A stretch of DNA of 64,000 nt from Thermoanaerobaculum sp. (GTDB taxonomy: Bacteria; Acidobacteriota; Thermoanaerobaculia; Multivoradales; UBA5704). The stretch is from assembly GCA_021154885.1 (NCBI GenBank), contig JAJKHS010000132.1:1-64000 (forward strand), given 5' to 3'. The translations under genes and the position numbers were made by a program. Below are positions 1-6,662 of the stretch, piece after piece; the first letter of the stretch is position 1, and the number at the start of each line of letters is the position of its first letter. The notes under the pieces are model-generated. The model did no database searches, was not told the origin of the DNA, and saw only the letters and a list, made by a program, of their open reading frames with translations.

Positions 1-398
1 ACAGCCGATTCGAGTATGCGACGACTGAGACCGTGATCCTCTCCAAGATTCCCTGCTGGGCTCATCTCTCCGACGAAGCCTACCGTCAACGCGTCGCTTC
101 CTTGGGAGAGGATATTGAAGCCGAAGCTGCCGTTGTGAGAGAAGCGACGGGGACCCGAGTTCTGGGAGTCGAAGCGATCTTGGCTCGGGATCCCCTGTAC
201 CGGCCCAAAAAGCTCGCCCGTTCGCCGGCGCCGCGGGTGCATGCCGCGACCCGGGCAGCGCGCAAGGCGTTCTACGAGGCCTACTCCTGGTTCGTGGGAG
301 CCTTCCGCGATGCCGCCGAGAAGCTGCGCCGAGGGAATCGAGCCGCCCCCTTCCCCGCCGGCAGCTTCCCGCCGGCCCTGCCCTTTGTCGTCGGATAG
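1..398 (+). CDS. Y1/RAYT-like transposase, C-terminal part (partial at left edge)
   Basis: An open frame enters from the left edge (codons from base 3) and stops at 398. It encodes the Arg/Lys-rich C-terminal tail of an IS200-like/REP-associated tyrosine transposase, ending with the motif PPALPFV. The N-terminal HUH-nuclease half lies outside the window; a sister gene starting at 63542 shows what that half looks like. The same tail recurs as a broken copy at 4571-4963. These enzymes are single-strand DNA transposases that act on short hairpin ends. Family assignment rests on the pairing with the 63542 gene and on recognition of the tail. Confidence 0.6.
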   Translation, partial: SRFEYATTETVILSKIPCWAHLSDEAYRQRVASLGEDIEAEAAVVREATGTRVLGVEAILARDPLYRPKKLARSPAPRVHAATRAARKAFYEAYSWFVGAFRDAAEKLRRGNRAAPFPAGSFPPALPFVVG

Positions 399-628
399 GC
401 AAGCCAGGACGCGATCTTTGACAGGTAGGCAGCCCGCCGAGGGCCATTTTCGTGAGCGGACCCGCTCGCATGGGCCGAGGTGTATCCGAAACTTTCAGAA
501 AGTGAGGCTCGGAAGGCCACGATGCCTTCGAATCGACGCCTCAGGAGCGAGGGAAGGGCAAGGTCAATCCCATCGCGGCGATCTTCTGCGATCTTCTCCT
601 ACAAACCTCTGGCGCTTATTGCAGCTCT
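16..628 (+). repeat. Direct repeat copy 1 (transposase tail plus 3' flank)
   Basis: Bases from about 16 to about 628 are nearly identical to about 4571-5175, in the same orientation. The unit covers the transposase tail and about 230 bp of noncoding 3' flank, ending near the shared GGCGCTTATT. Copy 1 carries a small duplication (GCGATCTTCT twice) near 585-600 that copy 2 lacks. The two copies bracket the cassette array, so homologous recombination between them could delete or circularise about 4.5 kb. Confidence 0.8.
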
Positions 629-680
629 TTGTTTTTGCAGCTTTGGGGACGGGGACCGCTGGTGCAACCGCTAGTTGGGC
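629..680 (-). other. Truncated attC site downstream of the DinB cassette
   Basis: On the minus strand, 20 nt after the DinB stop, a perfect inverse core GCCCAAC (680-674) is followed by a left-arm-like TTGCACCAGCGG. No matching right arm or GTTRRRY core follows, because the sequence runs into the transposase-tail repeat at about 628. Placement and orientation match the complete attC sites at 1189-1251 and 2693-2765. I read it as the 5' half of an attC cut by the repeat. Confidence 0.5.
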
Positions 681-700
681 GGCGTCGCAAGGGCCCGAGG

Positions 701-1141
701 TTACGACTCGTCCGCCGCTGCCGTCGGCGGCCACGCTCCGATGCGCTGCCGCAACGCTACGATCTTGCCAAGGTGATATGCGTTATGCACCGCCACACTG
801 TACAGCTCGTCGGCCATTGTCACGCCCGGCTCTACCTCAAGCGCCAACCGCTCAGGCGCCTGCCCTAACGCTGCCGCAGCGTGAGCGCCGTCCAGGAACA
901 CTCGCACCAAGTCGTGCCATTGGTGCTCGTGCTCCGGCGCCGCGCTCGGGTACACGTCGCCGGCCGGGTCGCCCGGCTCGATGACACTCTGCTGGTACGC
1001 CACAACGTGCCACAACTCGTCGTAGATAGAGTGCGACGCGCCGTCCGGGCATTGCGTGACTTGCTCAAGCGTTAGCCCAGACAGAAGGTGGGCTCGCGCA
1101 GGGAACTCGCCGACCAGAAAAAGATGTTCCAGGATATGCAT
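701..1141 (-). CDS. DinB-family protein (gene cassette)
   Basis: 146 aa. The layout suits the DinB/YfiT-like four-helix metal-binding superfamily: an N-terminal helix with HILEHLFLVGEF, a central YDELWHVVAYQQ and a C-terminal VAVHNAYHLGKIVALRQ, giving His residues at the positions expected for a metal triad. Such proteins are often thiol-dependent transferases or stress proteins; the substrate is unknown. The ATG at 1141 follows a good Shine-Dalgarno (GGGAGAAAAGGAGCG). The gene begins 47 nt after the GTTGGGC core of one attC and ends 20 nt before a truncated one, so it is a mobile cassette. An unrelated-looking DinB-fold gene lies at 60420-60920. Confidence 0.8.
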   Translation of the reverse strand: MHILEHLFLVGEFPARAHLLSGLTLEQVTQCPDGASHSIYDELWHVVAYQQSVIEPGDPAGDVYPSAAPEHEHQWHDLVRVFLDGAHAAAALGQAPERLALEVEPGVTMADELYSVAVHNAYHLGKIVALRQRIGAWPPTAAADES

Positions 1142-1188
1142 CGCATCGCTCCTTTTCTCCCTGTGCTCGTCACTGCGACACGGTAGCC

Positions 1189-1251
1189 GCCCAACGCGCT
1201 TGGGCCTAAGCGCGCGGCGTCAGCCGTCCGCTTGAGGCCTCCGAGTTATGC
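1189..1251 (-). other. Integron attC recombination site (63 bp)
   Basis: Read on the minus strand: inverse core GCATAAC (1251-1245), left arm GGCCTCAAGCG, a small central hairpin (GGC-TGAC-GCC type), right arm CGCTTAGGCC, then core GTTGGGC (1195-1189). The arms pair except for one extra C in the left arm, the extrahelical base that sets attC orientation. The spacer before the core (AAGCGC) also looks canonical. It lies 65 nt after the stop of the upstream membrane-protein gene and just before the DinB gene, exactly where a cassette boundary belongs. The A at position 3 of the inverse core departs from RYYYAAC. Confidence 0.85.
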
Positions 1252-1315
1252 GGCGGCTACGGCTGCCTCAGATACCTCTTCTTAGGCAATCGCCGCCCAG
1301 GAATCGATACCATGA

Positions 1316-1795
1316 CTAGAAATCTACTGCGTCGCTTGTCATGTCGAGCAACCCATATATCGCTCCGAAAATGACAGCTCCCGCCGCAACCATAGAAGCT
1401 AATAAGCCTGAAAGCATAAACGCCCATTCTTCCAACCCAGGTTTCTCTGCACCCTGAGACCCGCGAAGGAAGCCATAGGCGATCATAAAAGCAAGAGGCA
1501 GCAGCAAGAGACCGATTGCCATTACAGATGAACCTACAACCTCGTGAACCGGACTTTCTCTCGTCAAGGTTTCGCGGCTGGCTGCAGTTCGCGCCAGCTT
1601 CCGTTGAGCCAAGATCCACGATACCAGGAACCAGCCGTAGATCAAAACAAGGATACCCCAGATTTGAGGAACCGAGATCGTGCTTGATGTCGTACCGAAA
1701 TGCAAAGCCTGCGCCAGGTAAGCGGCAAATGCTATCGCATCAACAATGAAGCCGAGGATACCGGCAATAAGAGTAAAGAGTTCCCGCCTTTTCAT
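1316..1795 (-). CDS. Four-helix membrane protein (gene cassette)
   Basis: 159 aa and not recognised as a known family. There are about four hydrophobic segments: near residues 8-30, 45-62, 88-110 and 125-150. A polar loop rich in Arg/Thr/Glu (about residues 63-85) lies between the second and third. Base composition is more AT-rich than the chromosomal genes to the right, as expected of a cassette. The gene lies between an intron-split attC core upstream and the attC at 1189-1251 downstream. The ATG at 1795 has only a weak upstream purine stretch. Function unknown. Confidence 0.7.
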   Translation of the reverse strand: MKRRELFTLIAGILGFIVDAIAFAAYLAQALHFGTTSSTISVPQIWGILVLIYGWFLVSWILAQRKLARTAASRETLTRESPVHEVVGSSVMAIGLLLLPLAFMIAYGFLRGSQGAEKPGLEEWAFMLSGLLASMVAAGAVIFGAIYGLLDMTSDAVDF

Positions 1796-1878
1796 AGCTG
1801 CTCAGAAGGAGTCAACGACAGCTGGATCAAATCTCTGCTGAAGCCGGCTCTGCCTCCTGCCCTCTGCATGCCGCAGCC

Positions 1879-2692
1879 GAGTAGGCCAGGGGCCCTCACG
1901 GGCCCCAGCCCCTCTAAGAACCGTACGTGCGAGTTTCCCCGCATACGGCTCAGGCACCTCAAAGGCCGATTCTTCATCGACCCGGCTGCCCTCACGTAAC
2001 AACCTTTGCGATACTAGCATGTAGGCACCAGGCTCTGGACCTGCCAGAGGAGGGGATGCACCGACGGGTGGTCGAACCACCTCCATCTCTCTTGTTTTGC
2101 TCTTCCCGTTTAAGGTGTTCTCCATACTTTCTCGCAAAAAAGGCACCCGTCGGACGTGGGCTCACTTTCGTGCCGGGTGAGGCTGCCACCCGTATCCGAC
2201 CCATTACAGGCCGGCCTTCGCTTCTTCCGACATCCCAAGCTCGCACCTCCATCAGCTCCCCTTGCGGTTCGCCTTCCCTTGCGGGAGAAGATACGAGGTT
2301 ACCACGTTCCGCTACTGAAGTCTGCACGGGGTTAGTTAGGTACCTGCTGTCGACCGGGAAGCGCTGTTGACCACGAGGTGGCACCGTTAAATCCACCTCC
2401 GGCTTCCGTGCCTTTTGGTTTAAGCTTGTCAGTCACTTTAGCTTATGCTCCATGACGGTCGTTGCACAGGTTCATATGTGTTTACCATACCCGCTACCTA
2501 GCCATCGCCCGGCTTGTGGCTGCCAGGAGAGCGGGTTCCTCACGGTTCCCGCCCCGCACGCTTACGCGTGCCTCTGTACATTGTCAGGGCCGCTCTTTAT
2601 TCAGGCCCCTAGGTTCACCCGGTGGTACGGGTAGTCCCACCTCTAGTTTCGAGGGAAACAACTTCATATCAAAGAGCGACATCGTGTCGCAG
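1879..2692 (-). mobile_element. Group II intron lacking a reverse-transcriptase ORF, inserted in an attC core
   Basis: About 814 nt on the minus strand. A canonical 34-nt domain V (1918-1951) is followed by a domain VI-like hairpin (GGGGCCC GTGA GGGCCCC) and a 3' end near CCTAC. Upstream lie domain I-III-like segments. No intron-encoded protein is present; the short open frames in the domain IV area show no RT motifs. The upstream flank ends ...GCGTTA and the downstream flank starts GGCTGC, so excision would restore GTTAGGC, a perfect attC core. The first intron bases read CTGCG rather than the consensus GTGYG, so the exact 5' boundary, and whether it still splices, are uncertain by a few bases. 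Confidence 0.75.
1918..1951 (-). ncRNA. Group II intron domain V (catalytic hairpin)
   Basis: 34 nt on the minus strand. It has the AGC catalytic triad near the 5' side (GAGCCGTATGC), a GAAA tetraloop and the complementary 3' arm GCACGTACGGTTC with the usual two-nucleotide bulge. This is the most conserved part of group II ribozymes and is the main evidence for the intron call. Confidence 0.9.
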
Positions 2693-2765
2693 TAACGCGA
2701 TGGGCCTCAGCGGCGGAAACCGCGCAGTATGCGGTTTCAGTCCGCTGCAGGCCCGGGGGTTGGGC
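2693..2765 (-). other. Integron attC site, core split by the group II intron
   Basis: Minus strand: GCCCAAC (2765-2759), left arm GGGCCTGCAGCGG, central hairpin (AAACCGCATACTGCGCGGTTT), right arm CCGCTGAGGCCC and core start GTTA (2696-2693). The right arm pairs with the left except for one extra G in the left arm, the extrahelical base that gives attC its polarity. Orientation matches the attC at 1189-1251. The last core bases (GGC) appear only beyond the intron, at about 1878-1876. Confidence 0.85.
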
Positions 2766-2824
2766 GCCTCTCACGTTTAGGCTCCAGCCATCGCAACCTT
2801 CACCTAGCCTCGCGTAGGCTACGC

Positions 2825-3184
2825 TTAGCGAGCATGAGAACCTACAGAATCTGCCTGTACCTTCGCTTCAGTTGGTTTCGCCCACTTTTTAATTAGTTCC
2901 ATGGCCTCATCGGTATAGCCAGCCTCGAGAAGAGCTGGAATAGCGCCTAGAAGATCGCGATACTTCTCGTTCGCCTTTCCGCTCACTGGATCTAAGGAAA
3001 AAAACTTTTCCCACGCCACATAAACGGCGATAGAATAAGCCAGAGTAGGGTAAAACCAGTCCATCCCTGTTGTAGCTATCAAAGCTATAAGCGTAACGCC
3101 AGCGAGCACCACAACTGAGTAGATAATTGCTCTTATTAGCAGGATGCGACGCGACAGGTCACTTGCAGTGTATAAGATTGCCAT
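2825..3184 (-). CDS. Two-helix membrane protein (gene cassette, second ORF)
   Basis: 119 aa using the ATG at 3184. That ATG lies 1 nt after the TAA of the upstream gene (stop at 3186), so the pair is probably translated in coupled fashion. A longer frame exists, but it would overlap the upstream gene by about 50 nt. Two hydrophobic segments (about residues 13-35 and 41-60) precede a soluble C-terminal helix pair with ALLEAGYTDEAMELIKKW, which resembles a single TPR-like helical hairpin. The gene ends 60 nt before an attC. No family recognised. Confidence 0.65.
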   Translation of the reverse strand: MAILYTASDLSRRILLIRAIIYSVVVLAGVTLIALIATTGMDWFYPTLAYSIAVYVAWEKFFSLDPVSGKANEKYRDLLGAIPALLEAGYTDEAMELIKKWAKPTEAKVQADSVGSHAR

Positions 3185-3185
3185 T

Positions 3186-3488
3186 TTAAGCCTCTTCTTC
3201 CTCGTTTTCGCCTCGCTTGCGTCGTAAGCCGCCCGCAACGGCTATCATACTGCCGCCGCTCACCAGTTGCCTTTCCGCCTGTTTCTGAAGTAAATTGAAC
3301 TGCTCCAACGCTACGTCAGGATGAGTTCCTGCGACTTGGATGATCTGAGTCGTAGGGTGTGAGATGAGATAGCTGTTGTACCCGCCGCCCAGAATTGCAG
3401 TTGATCCAAAGAAAATTAAAGTCCACTGAGCCCAGCCTCTAATCCTTGAGCCCTTTCTCCTAGACGCAGGTGAAAATTCGGGTGGCAT
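3186..3488 (-). CDS. Small single-helix membrane protein (gene cassette, first ORF)
   Basis: 100 aa with one clear transmembrane segment (about residues 20-42, WTLIFFGSTAILGGGYNSYL). A helical stretch with FNLLQKQAERQL follows, then a weaker hydrophobic patch and a charged tail (KRGENEEEEA). The ATG at 3488 has a strong Shine-Dalgarno (GTAGGAGAGAACTACC). Its TAA sits 1 nt before the next start, so the cassette carries two genes, which is uncommon. No function is evident; it may work with the neighbouring membrane protein. Confidence 0.65.
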   Translation of the reverse strand: MPPEFSPASRRKGSRIRGWAQWTLIFFGSTAILGGGYNSYLISHPTTQIIQVAGTHPDVALEQFNLLQKQAERQLVSGGSMIAVAGGLRRKRGENEEEEA

Positions 3489-3585
3489 GGTAGTTCTCTC
3501 CTACTGGTTAATTGTTGGCCTGATCGGCGAATTGTCGATAATAACATATGGTCGTATCGCTCAAGTCGCATATCGTCATTGCCCC

Positions 3586-3682
3586 GCCCAACCTTTAAGC
3601 GTCTATCCGAGATCCTCCCCGAGAAATCGTCCCGAAGTCCTTCACCGGTCCCGGGAGGATTTCGGATAGACGCAGGTTGAAC
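3586..3682 (-). other. Candidate attC site opening the cassette array
   Basis: Minus strand: GTTCAAC (3682-3676, perfect RYYYAAC) and GTTGGGC (3592-3586, perfect GTTRRRY) enclose a long imperfect palindrome of about 22 bp arms (GCGTCTATCCGA...). Position and orientation fit a cassette boundary: the next gene starts 98 nt downstream. The arms lack the extrahelical base seen in the two better sites, so it could instead be a degenerate attC or a terminator-like palindrome. Confidence 0.5.
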
Positions 3683-4558
3683 GAAGCCGCGGGCGAGTCC
3701 GAGGCGGTCCTATGGGGATTAATCCCGGCAGGGGCTTCGCGCGATTCCCTGCCGGCCTCCACACCACCCCGACAGCCGCCGTGACGCTGTCAGAGGACCG
3801 TCCAGCGAAGGGATCTGCCGCAGGCCCAGGCTCCGCAACCGCGATTTCACGCCGACGATTATACAGCAGGAACCCGGTGGAATACACAACTCCCTGCCTC
3901 CACGGCTGAGCAGATAAATATAGGTATCGGGCTATGAGGAGTAGGATCATCGCGGCGGAGCCCTCGGCGCTCGGGCCGGTGCCACTTCACCGACCAGACG
4001 CAGAGCCTTCTGACCGCAGACCTCACACCGCCGGGGATCGATGCCGGTGAGACTCTGGAGTCGATCGCACCAATCGGTCTTCGGTGGCTTCGGTCGTGCC
4101 GGAGGTCCGGGGAGAACCTCACGGCACAGCGCCAGAGTCTTCTCCCGGTGGCGGTTGGCCAGCAGCCCGTAGTAGCGGATCCGCACGAAGCGGTCGGGAA
4201 GGACATGCAGTAGAAAGCGGCGCAGGAACTCCTCGCCTGACAGCGTCATCTCCCGAATGCGGTCGTAGTCCTTCCAGGTGAAGATCACCTCCTCGCCCTC
4301 CAGATGCACCAGCCGCGAGTTGGTGATCGCGATCCGATGGGTGTACCGCGCCAGGTAGGCGAGCACCTGCTCGGGACTGCCGAATGGCGGTTTGCAGTAG
4401 ACCACCCACGGCTTGCGACACAGCGTGTCGAGGTCGGGCAGGTGGGAGGCGGGCAGGTCTCCGGACTGCTCCGCGGCTTTGAGTGCCGCCAGGAATTTGC
4501 CTCGAAACAGTTTCCTCAGGACTCGTACCGAGAGGAAGAAGCTCGGCCGGCACCCCAC
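3683..4558 (-). mobile_element. Truncated IS91-family element (oriIS end retained)
   Basis: Contains the 3' part of a Y2 transposase gene (3947-4558) and about 260 nt of downstream noncoding DNA with a 9-bp inverted repeat (CCGGCAGGG at 3725-3733, CCCTGCCGG at 3747-3755). The element ends at 3683, directly next to GTTC on the minus strand. GTTC is a known IS91-family target tetranucleotide that lies beside oriIS. The 5'/terIS end is missing; the fragment breaks at about 4560 against the second transposase-tail repeat. Confidence 0.7.
3947..4558 (-). pseudogene. IS91-family (Y2) transposase, N-terminally truncated
   Basis: About 200 residues corresponding to the C-terminal half of IS91/IS801-type rolling-circle transposases. 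Recognisable blocks are FRGKFLAALK, VVYCKPPFGSPEQVLAYLARY, THRIAITNSRLV, FTWKDY and EEFLRRFLLHVLPDRFVRIRYYG. A C-terminal CEVC-type cysteine pair is present. The N-terminal zinc finger and the HUH/first catalytic tyrosine region are absent. The frame opens in sequence created by the junction near 4560, so no functional start exists. Confidence 0.85.
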
Positions 4559-4570
4559 CCACCGACGACT

Positions 4571-5175
4571 GAGATTGTGATCTGATTGTGATCCTCTCCA
4601 AGATTCCCTGCTGGGCTCATACTGGGCTCATCTTTCGGACGAAGCCTACCGTCAACGCGTCGCTTCCCTGGGAGAGGATATTGAAGCCGAAGCTGCCATC
4701 GTGAGAGAAGAGACGGGACCCGGGTTCTGGGAGTCGAAGCGATCTTGGCTCGGGATCCCCTGTACCGGCCCAAAAAGCTCGCCCGCTCGCCGGCGCCGCG
4801 GGTGCATGCCGCGACCCGGGCTGCGCGCAAGGCATTCTACGAGGCCTACTCCTGGTTCGTGGGAGCCTTCCGCGATGCCGCCGAAAAGCTGCGCCGAGGA
4901 AATCGAGCCGCCCCCTTCCCCGCCGGCAGCTTCCCGCCGGCCCTGCCCTTTGTCGCCGGATAGGCAAACCAGGACGCGATCTTTGACAGGTAGGCAGCCC
5001 GCCGAGGGCCATTTTCGTGAGCGGACTCGCTCGCATAGGCCGAGGTGTGTCCGAAGCTTTCAGAAAGTGAGGATCGGAAGGCCACGATGCCTTCGAATCG
5101 ACGCCTCAGGAGCGAGGGAAGGGCAAGGTCAATCCTATCGAGGCGATCTTCTCCTACAAGCCTCTGGCGCTTATT
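4571..5175 (+). repeat. Direct repeat copy 2 with broken transposase tail
   Basis: Near-identical to 16-628 in the same orientation. Relative to copy 1 the coding part is broken by a stop-creating insertion near 4588, a duplication of CTGGGCTCAT at 4612-4631 and loss of one G in a G-run near 4710. Only the last 72 codons (4745-4963) read in frame to the ...ALPFVAG end. The repeat stops at about 5175, where IS21-type sequence begins. It is therefore a decayed copy. Confidence 0.8.
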
Positions 5176-5330
5176 CTGTGACGATTTTCGAGGTCCTGCG
5201 GGATCGTGCGGAGCTGAGCTTTTCGGACGGCCAGTTGCGTACGCTGCAGCGACGGATCCGTCGTTGGCGAGGCCTCGAAAGAGCCGTCTTCTCCAGTCAC
5301 GTGGCACCTCTTCTGTGGGGCGGGCCTTGA
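5176..5330 (+). pseudogene. IS21-family IstA transposase fragment
   Basis: About 50 codons read FEVLRDRA...SFSDGQLRTLQRRIRRWRG. This is the N-terminal helix-turn-helix block of IS21-family IstA proteins, whose hallmark is a DGQLRTLQRR-type motif. No start, DDE catalytic region or IstB gene follows, and the frame stops at 5330. It is a relic joined directly to the transposase-tail repeat. I see no recognisable gene between 5331 and 5466. Confidence 0.65.
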
Positions 5331-5466
5331 CGGCTCCACTCGCTCGGCCTTCTCTGCGCTCCGCTTCAGAGGGGGGCGCCGGTAAAAACGCCGAGGTCTG
5401 TCGAGTCGGCAACGCCACGAGCGTGCTGAGGGAACGGGCCTACCCGATGCCAGGGCTTACGCCAAT

Positions 5467-5495
5467 TTGTAAATTTTCTTGTATACGGCTATTAT
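5467..5495 (+). promoter_or_regulatory. Candidate sigma-70 promoter of the RiPP precursor gene
   Basis: TTGTAA (5467-5472) and TATTAT (5490-5495) are separated by 17 bp in a locally AT-rich patch of an otherwise GC-rich region. Transcription would start near 5502, about 30 nt before the ATG at 5531. Prediction from spacing and consensus only. Confidence 0.5.
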
Positions 5496-5530
5496 GACTC
5501 CCATTCGCCTATCGTCCGAAAGGAGCCGCC

Positions 5531-5755
5531 ATGAAGAAGAAGCAGAGGAAGCTGTCCCTGTCCCGAGAGACCGTCCGTGCCCTCGACTCCCTCCCTCTCG
5601 GAAAGGTGGTGGGTGGCATCACGGCCGCAACGTGTGACGAAGCCGGGACGTGTGGAACCTTCGGCACCTGCAATTATTCCTGCGGAGGAACGTGCGACGA
5701 GACCTGCAACGGCACTTGCTGCAATTGCACCTGCACCTGTTGCGGCTGCTGCTGA
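5531..5755 (+). CDS. Cys/Thr-rich RiPP precursor with class I lanthipeptide-type leader
   Basis: 74 aa. Residues 1-29 form a leader with KLSLSRETVRAL, like the KLxLxKETI leaders of class I lanthipeptide-like precursors, and end in a double-glycine-type KVVGG. The 45-residue remainder holds 14 Cys, 10 Thr and 1 Ser, mostly as TC pairs, ending TCTCCGCC. The pattern suits Thr dehydration and Cys capture (lanthionine) or heterocyclisation. The start is set by a strong Shine-Dalgarno (GAAAGGAG) 6 nt upstream. No dehydratase, cyclase, protease or transporter gene lies in the window, so modification in trans is inferred. A metal-binding peptide is an alternative. Confidence 0.75.
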   Translation: MKKKQRKLSLSRETVRALDSLPLGKVVGGITAATCDEAGTCGTFGTCNYSCGGTCDETCNGTCCNCTCTCCGCC

Positions 5756-5790
5756 AGGTGCCTTCCCCAGGGCGGACCCTACCTCCTTAT

Positions 5791-5817
5791 GCGGCGCAAG
5801 CCCGAAGGGTGCGCCGC
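5791..5817 (+). terminator. Hairpin downstream of the RiPP gene
   Basis: GCGGCGCA (5791-5798) pairs perfectly with TGCGCCGC (5810-5817), and an inner CCC-GAA-GGG extends the stem. It starts 35 nt after the precursor stop. There is no T-run, so termination is possible but not assured. Confidence 0.4.
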
Positions 5818-6035
5818 CGGGGGTCCGGCGGGCCTGCGAGGTGTCGGCGTGAGACGATCGGAGGTGCGACGAGAGAGCGCGCAGCGGCAGAGTCGTAGAC
5901 TTCGCGATCACCAAGCCTCAGTTCGCCGAGCCGTGACAGCCGGCGAGGCGATGGCGGGGCGGTTCGGCATCGGGGTCGAAGAGCCCGCCCAGGGAATGCC
6001 TCCCGTGGAGGTGAAGAGCCGATGCCGACTCTGCT

Positions 6036-6597
6036 TACGACGGACTGTCGCCCGCGTACTACGTCTCTCGTTGTCTGGAGACGATGGAAATGCGCCGCGT
6101 ACAACGGTCCATTGTCCGCGTACAACGTCCCGTCGTATGGGGACGATGAAAATGCGCCGCGTACGACGGAGCATCGTCCGCATGCAACGGTCCATTGTCC
6201 GCGTACAACGTCCCGTTGTATGGGGACGATGAAAATGCGCCGCGTACGACGGAGCATCGTCCGCGTGCAACGGTCCATTGTCCGCGTACGACGTCCCGTT
6301 GTATGGAGACGACAGAAATGCGCCGCGTACGACGGTCCATCGTCCGCGTACAACGTCCCGTCGTATGGGGACGCTGAAAATGCGCCGCGTACAACGGACC
6401 ATTGTCCGCATACGGCGGTCCATTGTCCGCGTACAACGTCCCGTCGTATGGAGACGCTGAAAATGCGCCGCGTACGACGGAGCATTGTCCGCATACGACG
6501 GTCCATTGTCCGCGTACAACGGTCGATTGTACGCGTACAACGTTCCATTGTATGGAGACGCTGGAAATGCGCTGCGTACGACGGACCGTGGTCCGCG
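6036..6597. repeat. Two-level hairpin repeat array (13 x 21-bp and 7 x ~41-bp units)
   Basis: The region is built almost entirely from a short unit S, TACRACGGNCCATYGTCCGCR (21 bp), and a long unit L of 41 bp (43 in the first copy), TACAACGTCCCGTYGT then an ATGGGGACG-type block and GAAAATGCGCCGCG. The order is S L S L SS L SS L S L SS L SSS L S. Within S, ACRA pairs with TYGT across a short loop. The variable R (position 4) and Y (position 14) form Watson-Crick pairs in 9 of 13 units and G-T wobbles in 3. Spacing between L units (62, 83 or 104 bp) is always 2 modulo 3, so no reading frame is kept and the array is not coding. The area 5818-6035 has no recognisable gene. Confidence 0.9.
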
Positions 6598-6662
6598 TAC
6601 GGGCCGTGGCGGGCAGACGACATAATTCCTCTGCGTATGGTAAGCGGGAGGCGTGATCGCCT

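Noticed and set aside
480-560. tRNA-like TTCGAATC loop in the transposase-tail flank
   Set aside because: No acceptor, D or anticodon stem can be formed around it, and the same sequence is simply repeated in copy 2.
1992-2396. Reverse transcriptase/maturase inside the group II intron
   Set aside because: The frame has no RT motifs (no YADD or domain X); it overlaps RNA domains I-IV sequence that looks structured.
3586-3682. Confident attC call for the first palindrome
   Set aside because: Kept only as a candidate: the core boxes are perfect but the arms lack the extrahelical base that the other two sites have.
3642-3950. Minus-strand frame of ~100 codons in the IS91 3' region
   Set aside because: It covers the oriIS-side noncoding end with its inverted repeat and the candidate attC, has no Shine-Dalgarno and no recognisable product.
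6036-6597. CRISPR array
   Set aside because: There are no unique spacers; the whole stretch is made of two repeating units, and no cas gene is near.
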